A stretch of 5,788 nt of DNA from Candidatus Scybalomonas excrementavium (GCA_017694765.1 JADIML010000240.1:1-5788); one strand, 5' to 3'; positions 1 to 5,788 are shown, counted from the first letter of the stretch. Numbers and translations: made by a program. Notes: generated by a model from the sequence alone, not told the origin.

Positions 1-23
1 ATTCTATACCCTAGCAGATTCAT
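1..23 (-). CDS. possible start of a leftward gene, cut by the window edge
   Basis: An ATG read on the minus strand at 23-21 opens a frame of seven codons (MNLLGYR) before the window ends. About 10 bases upstream is a weak AAAAGG ribosome-binding sequence, and a plausible vegetative promoter lies at 78-106, which would give a leader of roughly 45-50 bases. Seven residues are too few to identify a product. The promoter, leader and start order is consistent, but each element is weak and could occur by chance in AT-rich DNA. Only the neighbouring sequence can confirm it. Confidence 0.25.
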
Positions 24-77
24 AATTTTTTAACCTTTTTCTGTATCGATATATAAATAAATGACTTTTCTATACAT

Positions 78-106
78 AATATACTACATAATAGAAATAA
101 ATTCAA
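78..106 (-). promoter_or_regulatory. candidate sigma-A type promoter directed leftward
   Basis: On the minus strand a TTGAAT hexamer (106-101) is separated by exactly 17 bases from TATATT (83-78). This gives 4 of 6 and 5 of 6 matches to the vegetative -35 and -10 consensus. Transcription would start near position 71 and run out of the window to the left, past the candidate start codon at 21-23. Chance matches are common at this base composition, so this is inference. Confidence 0.35.
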
Positions 107-189
107 CACAAATATATATAAAATATTTCTAAACATCTAAAAATTTAAGTTATCCTATCATAAATAAAAGATTATGTTACATTTTCTCA

Positions 190-203
190 TTCATCATGAT
201 GAA
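190..203. repeat. perfect 14-bp palindrome, possible operator
   Basis: The sequence TTCATCATGATGAA equals its own reverse complement with no spacer. A loop-less palindrome is a poor RNA hairpin but a common shape for a homodimeric regulator site. It lies about 85 bases upstream (minus-strand sense) of the candidate leftward -35 at 101-106, and about 30 bases past the terminator stem. I cannot name a regulator for it. Confidence 0.4.
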
Positions 204-222
204 ATTTTGAATACATAAAACT

Positions 223-281
223 GTAAATAAATCAAGGAAGAAAAAGCGTTATTCTATGTAACATTCCTTTTCCTTCCTTGA
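223..281 (-). terminator. intrinsic terminator of the flavodiiron fusion gene
   Basis: The arms at 232-246 and 267-281 form a 15-bp stem: 9 bp (TCAAGGAAG with CTTCCTTGA), one irregular pair, then 5 bp (AAAAG with CTTTT). A smaller GTTA/TAAC stem (248-251 with 259-262) can form inside. Read as minus-strand RNA the irregular pair is a G-U wobble, whereas in plus-strand RNA it is an A-C mismatch, so the hairpin is stronger in the minus transcript. It is followed by UUUAUUUAC, a moderate U-rich tail. It begins 19 bases after the stop codon at 301, the right place for a terminator. Confidence 0.75.
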
Positions 282-300
282 ATTAAAATTTAAAATTTTA

Positions 301-2808
301 TTATTTTATTTGTTCCATGATTTCAGCCATCTTAGAAACATCACCAATTAAAATTGCACCTTTTAACTGATTGTTTACATAATAATATTTTTCATATTGT
401 TTTCTAGCCATATCTTTCATTTCCATTGTACGATATAATAATTTTTCATTCTTACCAGTATCGCCTATTGCAAAGAGAGCTGTATTCATTCCATGGAAAG
501 AAAGCCCTAAAGATGGTACGTTATACTCTACTGTATCCCCTGTTGCATTCGCTCCAGCTGTCTTCCCTTGTTCAGAAGCCTCTGGCCAAATTGCATAATT
601 ACTTCCTTTATACTGTGCACAATCTCCACATGCAAAAATTCCATCTATATTTGTTTCCATTTTTTCATTTACAATAATCGCTCGATCAATTTCAATTCCT
701 GCCTCTTTTGCAAGATTTGTATTGGCACGAACACCAGCTGATACAATTACCATATCTGCTTCAAATTCTCTTCCATCAGATAATTTTACACGTTCTACAT
801 GTTCGCTTCCTTGAATTTCTTCGATTTGAACACCTGTATAGATGGCAATACCTTCATCCATAGCTATTTCTTGTAATAAACTTCCTGCTGCTTCATCTAA
901 CTGTCTTCCCATGAGCTGTGGCGCTACTTCTAAAACTGTTACATCACATTTTGACTTCTTAAATTCCCAAGCAGCTTCAAGCCCTAATACTCCACCACCA
1001 ATTACAACAACTTTCTTTGTTTTTGGTAAGAGCTGACCGATTTTTTGGATATCAGATACACGACGAATTGCTATTACTTCTTCTTTATCTGCACCCTTTA
1101 TTGGTGGTACAAAACATTCAGAACCAAGTGCATAAATTAATTTTGAATATTGAATTTTAGCTCCACCATCAAGTTCTACCATTTTTTCTTCTGGATGAAT
1201 TGCTACAACAGTTCTAGAAAGAATTGTAGTAATATCGTTTTCTTCATACCAAGTTTCATCATGAACTGCAATTTGTTCTGGTTCAAATCCTGCTAACATA
1301 GTCTTTGTAAGCATTGGACGATTATACGTACGATAATCTTCGTTAGAGATCATGATGATATGTGCTGTTTTATTTCTTTCTCGAATTGCTTCCGCAGCAG
1401 ATAAACCTGCGATTCCATTTCCAAGAATAACAAAGAAATCATCTGTATTCTTTTTGAAAGTTACAACATTTTCTTCTACTTCTACAAAGTTTTCTTTTCC
1501 TACGCCACAAACTGGACAAATTTCTAGAGAAGAATCAAAAATTTCACCACATACTAAACATTTTACTAATTTTCTTGGACCTTGTGCTTTTCTTTTATTT
1601 TCTTTTTCAAGCACTTGACATCCAAAATTATATCCAAATTCAAAGGCATCGACTAACTCTACATTGCTTGGTTTAAATTTAACGGAAAATCCTTCATCTT
1701 CTACTTTCATATTGAGCTGTTTTAAGCGAGTAATTAACTTAGAAACTGCTTCTCCACTCCATCCATAGCTTCCAAATGCACTTGCATGTTTTCCACCATG
1801 TACACCTGGGAACATACAAGTTGTTAAATCCCAAATTGGCTTTAACGCCTCTCCTAAAATAGTTGGGCTTCCTAATAAAAATCCATCTGCAAACCCGATC
1901 TCTTCTAATACTTTTGCAGGATCTGCTTCTACTAAATCATAAGAGCGAACCGCTATTTCTCCTTCGCCACTTGCCTGAATTCCCTCTGTAATTTTATCTG
2001 CTAATTCTTTTGTATAACCATAAGCACTTACATATGGGATAATAACTGTCTTTTGTTTATTTGGATTTTCAACGGTGCACCAGCCTTCATAAATATCAAG
2101 TAGCTCTGGAATTTTTGCATCTAAAACAGGTCCATGTCCTGTGCAGATCATAGTAACATCGAGCTCTCTTACTCTATGAATTGCATCTAGCATATAAGGT
2201 TTAAATGGTCCTAAAATATTATCAAAATAATATTTTGTAGCTCTCATATATCCTTCTTCATCTTGTACTTTACTTCTTAAAATCTCATGGAATCCATAGT
2301 GCGAACCAAAAGAATCACAAGTTACCAAAACTTTATCTTCTTCGATATACGTATACATGGTATCTGGCCAGTGAAGATTTGGTACAACTAAAAATCTTAA
2401 TGTTTTATCTCCGATTTTCATGGTCTGATTATCATTCACTGAAATACTATAAAAATCACGATTTACAATATTTTTTAAGAAATTAATCGCACAACCTGTT
2501 CCAATAATTTTCATATTTGGATTTAAATCTAAAAGTTTTTCTACGCTACCAGCATGATCTGGCTCTGTATGATCGACAACTAAATAATCAATTTGGTGAA
2601 TATCTGTGATGCTTTTTAACTCTTCTAAATACTCATCAAAAAATTTCACTTTCGCTGTTTCAAATAAAATTGTTTTATCTTCTGTTTTTAGAACATAAGA
2701 ATTATATGTTGTTCCAAACTCTGTATACATAATAATATCAAATACACGTAATTTGTCATCAACAATACCTGTCCAATAAAAATTTTCTTTTAACTTCAAC
2801 GTTTGCAT
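301..2808 (-). CDS. class F flavodiiron protein: diiron/flavodoxin core fused to rubredoxin and NADH:rubredoxin oxidoreductase
   Basis: This 835-residue cytoplasmic enzyme should reduce O2 to water (and possibly peroxide or NO) using NADH, with its electron chain in one chain. Residues 1-250 are the metallo-beta-lactamase-like domain, with visible diiron ligands H80-x-E82-x-D84 followed by H85, then H146, D165 and H225. Residues 253-400 are an FMN-binding flavodoxin (phosphate loop around 259-268, GSPT at 313-316). Residues 415-443 are a short rubredoxin with C417-x2-C420 and C431-x2-C434, only ten residues between pairs as in rubrerythrin-type rubredoxins. Residues 458-835 are the FAD/NADH oxidoreductase: FAD loop GNGIAG at 463-468, YNRPML at 495-500, NAD loop GGGVLG at 604-609 with E627 suggesting NADH preference, and the second FAD motif ACGD at 726-729. 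The start is supported by a strong AGGAGG and a typical family N terminus. The reading frame is intact and all key residues are present. Homologous fusions are known in Clostridioides difficile and Trichomonas. It probably forms a single-gene unit. Confidence 0.95.
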   Translation of the reverse strand: MQTLKLKENFYWTGIVDDKLRVFDIIMYTEFGTTYNSYVLKTEDKTILFETAKVKFFDEYLEELKSITDIHQIDYLVVDHTEPDHAGSVEKLLDLNPNMKIIGTGCAINFLKNIVNRDFYSISVNDNQTMKIGDKTLRFLVVPNLHWPDTMYTYIEEDKVLVTCDSFGSHYGFHEILRSKVQDEEGYMRATKYYFDNILGPFKPYMLDAIHRVRELDVTMICTGHGPVLDAKIPELLDIYEGWCTVENPNKQKTVIIPYVSAYGYTKELADKITEGIQASGEGEIAVRSYDLVEADPAKVLEEIGFADGFLLGSPTILGEALKPIWDLTTCMFPGVHGGKHASAFGSYGWSGEAVSKLITRLKQLNMKVEDEGFSVKFKPSNVELVDAFEFGYNFGCQVLEKENKRKAQGPRKLVKCLVCGEIFDSSLEICPVCGVGKENFVEVEENVVTFKKNTDDFFVILGNGIAGLSAAEAIRERNKTAHIIMISNEDYRTYNRPMLTKTMLAGFEPEQIAVHDETWYEENDITTILSRTVVAIHPEEKMVELDGGAKIQYSKLIYALGSECFVPPIKGADKEEVIAIRRVSDIQKIGQLLPKTKKVVVIGGGVLGLEAAWEFKKSKCDVTVLEVAPQLMGRQLDEAAGSLLQEIAMDEGIAIYTGVQIEEIQGSEHVERVKLSDGREFEADMVIVSAGVRANTNLAKEAGIEIDRAIIVNEKMETNIDGIFACGDCAQYKGSNYAIWPEASEQGKTAGANATGDTVEYNVPSLGLSFHGMNTALFAIGDTGKNEKLLYRTMEMKDMARKQYEKYYYVNNQLKGAILIGDVSKMAEIMEQIK

Positions 2809-2815
2809 AATAAAA

Positions 2816-2825
2816 CCTTCCTCCT
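2816..2825 (-). promoter_or_regulatory. ribosome binding site of the flavodiiron gene
   Basis: The minus strand reads AGGAGGAAGG seven bases before the ATG at 2808, a near-ideal Shine-Dalgarno sequence. It fixes the start codon and predicts strong translation, as expected for an abundant detoxifying enzyme. Confidence 0.85.
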
Positions 2826-2856
2826 AAACATTATGACATATATCAGTTAAATTAGT

Positions 2857-2876
2857 ATTATAGTTAATTTTTTAAC
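2857..2876 (-). promoter_or_regulatory. candidate -10 element with adjoining inverted repeat, upstream of the flavodiiron gene
   Basis: In the 149-bp gap between the FlhB-like gene and the flavodiiron gene, the minus strand carries a perfect TATAAT (2862-2857). Directly upstream is an inverted repeat with 5-bp arms, GTTAA/TTAAC, around a 4-base centre (2863-2876), occupying the spacer between -10 and -35. At a 17-base spacing the -35 reads GGAATA, a poor match, so activation or another spacing may be needed. The predicted leader is about 40 bases. The rest of the gap shows no gene. Clostridial flavodiiron genes are known to be induced by air, some through PerR, but I see only a poor PerR-box match here. 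Confidence 0.4.
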
Positions 2877-2957
2877 GTTTATTCCTACTAATTTACTCAA
2901 CTATATGCTACACCATATTTTGAAAAACTACAAGCTATTTTTCATATTTTTTTCTTT

Positions 2958-3236
2958 TTATTCTTTTTCCAATCCAAATTGTAAGAAAAACACATAAATA
3001 TCTACAATAACTTGATACAATTCTTCTGGTATTTCAGACCCAAGTTCTAATTGCGTTAAAACTGTTGCTAAAGAATTATCTTCATAAATAGGAACTCCAT
3101 GATCACTTGCTGTTTCTACAATTTTTTCAGCCAAATGTCCCATTCCTGATGCGACAATAATCGGTGCATTGTTTTTTTCTTTATCATACTTTAATGCAAC
3201 TGCTTTTTGATTTAAAATTTTATTAAATTCTGACAT
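2958..3236 (-). CDS. stand-alone FlhB C-terminal-domain protein (YlqH/FlhX-like)
   Basis: The 92-residue product matches the cytoplasmic C-terminal domain of the flagellar export switch protein FlhB. The family pattern runs from AVALKYDKE (13-21) through APIIVASGMGHLAEKI (24-39) and HGVPIYEDNSLA (46-57) to EIPEELYQVIVDIY (68-81). Full FlhB is about 350 residues with four membrane helices. Here there is no membrane segment, and the self-cleaving NPTH that should precede the AVALKY strand is replaced by NQK, so it cannot undergo the usual cleavage. It therefore resembles the part of FlhB C-terminal to the cleavage site. Stand-alone relatives such as YlqH of Bacillus are known. The gene overlaps the upstream FliK-like gene by 14 bases in a different frame, implying co-transcription and perhaps translational coupling. 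The likely role, by inference, is binding export substrates or a FliK-type partner at the flagellar export gate. No convincing terminator follows it. Confidence 0.9.
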   Translation of the reverse strand: MSEFNKILNQKAVALKYDKEKNNAPIIVASGMGHLAEKIVETASDHGVPIYEDNSLATVLTQLELGSEIPEELYQVIVDIYVFFLQFGLEKE

Positions 3237-4635
3237 TTACACCTTGTTTCCTTTCGTATAATTTTGGAAAAACTTCCATAAGTTGCTTTTCTTTTACTCC
3301 ATATTCCATCTTCAAATGTTGCATTTTAATGTGGTTCTTCTCTATAATAGACTGAATCCCTTCCTTAATTTGTCCATCTAAATTTTGCAACGTGCTTGGA
3401 CAACCAATTTGTGCACTAAGATTTCCTTGCTGGTATAATAAAATAATATCGATATTTCCAACTTGCTCCACATTCAGTTTTATTAAAAACCTCATTTTTC
3501 TTTCTTCTTTCGTTCTACCTGAATGTAGTTCATCTGGATCGACCCAAATTTCTGACATAATTCTTTTTCCAAATACTTCAATTGGTATCATTGTATGAAG
3601 CAATGGCATATAAACACTTTCATTCATTAAAAATGAATTCATTAATTGTTCAAAGACTTGTCGATTTTCTAAACCACCTGCTCCTTTTAATCCTTCTGTT
3701 AATACAGCAAGAAATTGTGATTTCACCTTTCCTAGTTTTTTCTCTTTTTGTTTCTGAAAATGGTGAAATAGTTGTTCTTCTGTCATTCTTCCAAACACTT
3801 CGTAAAATCCTCGATACCCTTTTAATTGTTGAAAGATCTTTAGTAACTGTTCTTTATTTCCATTTTCATAACGTGCAATGGTAATAGAAAATAATGATAT
3901 TTGATCTCGAATTTCTCCAAAATCATGTGTTTTTTTTATATAATTTCCTAAAAAAGATAAAATATCTTGTTTTAGTACTTTCTCATTTGCTTTTGTATCC
4001 CCTAATTCTGCTTGTAAGTCAAGGAATTTCATCATTTGTTCTAACTGTTCTTTATCCGAACGGAACATATATTTCTTGATTTCTTCTAGCTGAGAATTCA
4101 TCTGTTTTAATAAATGCTCTCCTGATAACATATCCATATATCGCTTCATAAAATCTAAAACAACGGTTCTTAATTCTACCGATTCTGTTTCGTTTAATAC
4201 TTTGCGAATTTGATTAAAAAATGGACCTTGAAACTGATTAGAACCTTCTATCTGTTCTTTCATAAATTGCTCCATTTGTTCGGGTTCTTGCTGGATACTA
4301 TTTAAAAATTCTTCAATTACTTCCGAAAATTCTGGGTTCATTTCCGATTTCATAATCGTTTCAAATTCTGTAAATAAAAGATTGGAAAACACATCTGTTA
4401 CTTGGGGATTTGTTTGTATCATCTGTAAAAAACTTCCAAAATTAGATTCTCCCAGATAACTTTGTTCTCCTTTTCCATTTAGACTACTAAGAGTCCCTTC
4501 TCCTGTAATTGTCCCTAGATTTTCCTGATTTTGTACCCCTAAATTTTTATTTTGGGGTGTTTGATTTGCTCTTACCCCACCACTTGTATTATCATATCCT
4601 ACTTGTGAGGTTGTTACACGTAAAACATTTGCCAT
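3223..4635 (-). CDS. FliK-like protein with flagellar hook-length control C-terminal domain
   Basis: The 470-residue product has three parts. Residues 1-65 are polar, low-complexity, rich in N, Q, G, S and T, and probably disordered, as in exported FliK N termini. Residues 66-340 are strongly helical and rich in E, Q, K, L and M, with no recognised family and no membrane segment. Residues 345-447 resemble the FliK C-terminal (Flg_hook) domain: MIPIEVFGKRIMSEIWVDPD (349-368), then a beta-rich stretch with FLIKLNVEQVGNIDIILL (383-400) and GNLSAQIGCPS (404-414), and an amphipathic helix ending in HIKMQHLKMEYG (435-446). In FliK this domain contacts FlhB to switch export specificity. Here the following overlapping gene is an FlhB C-terminal domain, which supports a partner relationship. 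The same order, a large FliK-like protein then a small FlhB-like one, recalls ylqG-ylqH of Bacillus. It is probably not the main hook-length FliK, which usually sits among hook genes. Family call is good, exact role unknown. Confidence 0.8.
   Translation of the reverse strand: MANVLRVTTSQVGYDNTSGGVRANQTPQNKNLGVQNQENLGTITGEGTLSSLNGKGEQSYLGESNFGSFLQMIQTNPQVTDVFSNLLFTEFETIMKSEMNPEFSEVIEEFLNSIQQEPEQMEQFMKEQIEGSNQFQGPFFNQIRKVLNETESVELRTVVLDFMKRYMDMLSGEHLLKQMNSQLEEIKKYMFRSDKEQLEQMMKFLDLQAELGDTKANEKVLKQDILSFLGNYIKKTHDFGEIRDQISLFSITIARYENGNKEQLLKIFQQLKGYRGFYEVFGRMTEEQLFHHFQKQKEKKLGKVKSQFLAVLTEGLKGAGGLENRQVFEQLMNSFLMNESVYMPLLHTMIPIEVFGKRIMSEIWVDPDELHSGRTKEERKMRFLIKLNVEQVGNIDIILLYQQGNLSAQIGCPSTLQNLDGQIKEGIQSIIEKNHIKMQHLKMEYGVKEKQLMEVFPKLYERKQGVNVRI
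3240..3245 (-). promoter_or_regulatory. ribosome binding site of the FlhB-like gene, inside the FliK-like gene
   Basis: The minus strand reads AAGGTG three bases before the ATG at 3236, unusually close. An AAAGGA lies further upstream at about 12 bases. Both are inside the 3' end of the FliK-like coding sequence, so ribosomes finishing that gene at 3223 could restart here. The start is also supported by the FlhB domain similarity beginning within 15 residues. Confidence 0.55.
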
Positions 4636-4641
4636 TTATTT

Positions 4642-4647
4642 TCACCT
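4642..4647 (-). promoter_or_regulatory. ribosome binding site of the FliK-like gene
   Basis: The minus strand reads AGGTGA six bases before the ATG at 4635, a normal Shine-Dalgarno sequence and spacing that supports the chosen start. Confidence 0.7.
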
Positions 4648-4702
4648 ACTATTATTTTTTCTGATAACCTGTCGATAATTATTTATATATTAAATTTTTG
4701 AT

Positions 4703-4709
4703 AAGGTGG
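4703..4709 (+). promoter_or_regulatory. ribosome binding site of the CheA-like gene
   Basis: AAGGTGG lies six bases before the ATG at 4716. It fixes the start, which places the phosphotransfer histidine at residue 49, the expected position near residue 48 known from enteric CheA. Confidence 0.8.
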
Positions 4710-4715
4710 TATAGT

Positions 4716-5788
4716 ATGAATCCCAATATAGAACAAGTGCTCCAGCTTTATATGACAGAAACTGTATCTTTGCTTGAGCAGTTTGATAATATTTTGCTAG
4801 AAGTGAAAAATCAACAATTTTTCTCTTCCAAACATATTGATGAATTATTTCGCATTTTACATACATTAAAAGGCTCCTCTTCTATGATGGAGTTCACTTC
4901 CATTACAGAACTTTCTCACACTACAGAGGACATTTTTACTTATATTCAAACACAAAATATCGATTCATTCCCTTGTCATTTACAAAATGAATTGTTACAT
5001 ATCCTTTTATCTTTTTCAGATTTTCTTCATAAAGAATTGAAAAATATTGAGGAACAACAAGTTCTTCTTTCAAATATCGACCATTTTATTATAAAAATTA
5101 AGAACTTTTATAATAAAATCAAAGAGGATGAACAAGAATCAGAAGGACTTTCATTAGATATTCCTTCTTTATTTCACTTATCAAGCCATTATCGCCTTCA
5201 TCTTTTCTTTCCAGAGGATCAAGGCATGGAAGCTGCTAGAGCTCTTTTAATTGTAACAAATTTAAAACAACTCTCTTTTAGCTTTCATCATTATCCATCG
5301 AACATTGAATCATTTAATCGCTCTTACTTAGAAAAGAATGGACTGTTTCTATCATTTCAAACAGAGATGGAAGCGATAAATGCAAAGGAATATTTGGAAA
5401 AGAACATGGGAATTCAATGTATTTCCCTTCTTTCTCCGGTACAACCATCTCCTGTTAGAAGCTCTTCTCCTACTGAGACATCTTTGCCATTATCGTTATT
5501 ATTTGACAAGATGGAACTATTTGTTCAAAAGATACAAACAAAGCTAAATAAAAATGTGGAACTTATTACCTCTGGATCTGAAATTGCTATTACCAAACAG
5601 ACATTTGATGCCTTAAATATTGCTTGTATCCATTTGATTCGTAATGCCATAGATCATGGAATTGAACCTACGAGCAGTGAACGTCTTATGCTTCATAAGA
5701 AAGAGGTTGGAACACTCTCTTTACTAGCAAAAAAGACAAAGGAAGGGCTTTCTTTTACAATACAAGATGATGGAAAGGGCATTGATAC
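4716..5788 (+). CDS. cheA: CheA-like chemotaxis histidine kinase, 3' end outside the window
   Basis: The frame is open to the window edge, giving 357 residues of a protein normally about 650-700 long. Residues 1-125 are the P1 phosphotransfer domain: H49 in HTLKGSSSMMEF (49-60) is the expected phosphorylation site, and E71 sits 22 residues later as in E. coli CheA. Residues 158-238 resemble the P2 CheY-binding domain (YRLHLFFPEDQGMEAARALL, 159-178). A short serine/proline-rich linker follows at 240-257. The segment LPLSLLF (257-263) aligns with the conserved MVPxSxLF at the end of P3, and leads into the P4 kinase domain with N box HLIRNAIDHG (306-315) and G1 box DDGKG (351-355). The two P3 dimerisation helices that should lie between P2 and this point are missing. 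The usual ELDR and DPLVH before the N box read AITK and IACIH. It should take signals from chemoreceptors through CheW and phosphorylate CheY, but the missing P3 suggests a specialised form. It is divergent from the FliK-like gene. Confidence 0.88.
   Translation, partial: MNPNIEQVLQLYMTETVSLLEQFDNILLEVKNQQFFSSKHIDELFRILHTLKGSSSMMEFTSITELSHTTEDIFTYIQTQNIDSFPCHLQNELLHILLSFSDFLHKELKNIEEQQVLLSNIDHFIIKIKNFYNKIKEDEQESEGLSLDIPSLFHLSSHYRLHLFFPEDQGMEAARALLIVTNLKQLSFSFHHYPSNIESFNRSYLEKNGLFLSFQTEMEAINAKEYLEKNMGIQCISLLSPVQPSPVRSSSPTETSLPLSLLFDKMELFVQKIQTKLNKNVELITSGSEIAITKQTFDALNIACIHLIRNAIDHGIEPTSSERLMLHKKEVGTLSLLAKKTKEGLSFTIQDDGKGID

Larger units (their letters stand above)
24..231. other. AT-rich intergenic region
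   Basis: No convincing coding frame is present here: stop codons are frequent in all frames. The supported contents are the candidate leftward promoter at 78-106 and a perfect palindrome at 190-203. The stretch lies between the terminator of the flavodiiron gene and a probable gene to the left of the window, so it most likely holds the control region of that next gene. Confidence 0.6.
4636..4715. promoter_or_regulatory. divergent intergenic region between the FliK-like and CheA-like genes
   Basis: These 80 bases must hold the promoters of both divergent genes, unless either is read from farther away. It is very AT-rich, with several TATAAT-like sequences, so no single promoter can be chosen with confidence. 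On the minus strand TCGACA is followed after 15 bases by TAATAG. On the plus strand GTCGATAAT at 4671-4679 resembles the motility sigma factor -10 (GCCGATAA), but there is no TAAA at the matching -35 distance. Confidence 0.5.

Noticed and set aside
283..299. TAAAATTTAAAATTTTA as a meaningful palindrome
   Set aside because: It is pure A/T and imperfect, next to the stop codon in AT-rich DNA. Such repeats are expected by chance.
426..1618. Open frames on the plus strand at 426-677, 842-1036 and 1352-1618
   Set aside because: They lie opposite the well-supported flavodiiron gene, have no family-like sequence, and are rich in residues expected from antisense reading of its codons.
2851..2865. 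PerR box overlapping the flavodiiron -10
   Set aside because: The left half (CTATAAT) fits the TTATAAT consensus, but the right half matches only three of seven positions. The similarity is explained by the -10 element itself.
2922..2943. Hairpin after the FlhB-like gene as a terminator
   Set aside because: The stem is six or seven pairs of almost only A and T around a ten-base loop, with no good U tract after it on the minus strand. It is too weak to call.
3392..4079. Open frames on the plus strand at 3392-3598, 3582-3884 and 3894-4079
   Set aside because: They are antisense to the FliK-like gene. Their F/L/S-rich, seemingly membrane-like sequence is what the reverse of a K/E/Q-rich protein gives, and they lack ribosome sites I could trust.
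4671..4679. GTCGATAAT as a motility sigma factor (SigD) -10 for the CheA-like gene
   Set aside because: It is close to GCCGATAA, but no TAAA is found 14-16 bases upstream (the positions read TTAT/TATT), so only half the promoter is present.

Overview
The window is low-GC, AT-rich DNA with gene content typical of a motile anaerobic Firmicute. Clostridia, and probably a Lachnospiraceae-like relative, fit best. The evidence is an oxygen-detoxifying flavodiiron fusion enzyme of the clostridial type, a FliK-like/truncated-FlhB gene pair, a CheA-family kinase and A/T-ending codons throughout. No tRNA, rRNA, insertion sequence or CRISPR array is visible. The species assignment is inference.

Layout, left to right. 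Positions 1-300 are mostly non-coding. They hold a possible leftward promoter (78-106) with a possible start codon of a leftward gene at the very edge (1-23), a perfect 14-bp palindrome (190-203), and a good intrinsic terminator (232-281) for the next gene. Positions 301-2808 (minus) encode an 835-residue four-module redox enzyme: a metallo-beta-lactamase-like diiron domain, flavodoxin, a short rubredoxin and an NADH:rubredoxin oxidoreductase. This is a class F flavodiiron protein with its whole electron chain in one polypeptide. A 149-bp gap follows, with a candidate -10 element and inverted repeat for this gene. Next come two overlapping minus-strand genes: a 470-residue protein with a FliK-type C-terminal domain (3223-4635) and a 92-residue stand-alone FlhB C-terminal-domain protein (2958-3236). 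An 80-bp divergent intergenic region separates them from a plus-strand CheA-like histidine kinase gene that starts at 4716 and runs off the right edge.

How the genes fit together: the FliK-like/FlhB-C pair resembles the protein pair that sets substrate switching in the flagellar export apparatus, but both members are non-canonical. The FlhB-like protein has no membrane domain and no NPTH self-cleavage motif. The CheA-like protein keeps the phosphotransfer domain, a P2-like CheY-binding domain and the ATP-binding N and G1 boxes, but it appears to lack the P3 dimerisation helices. These are the most unusual points in the window. The flavodiiron enzyme probably has its own promoter and terminator and serves oxygen or peroxide defence independently of motility.
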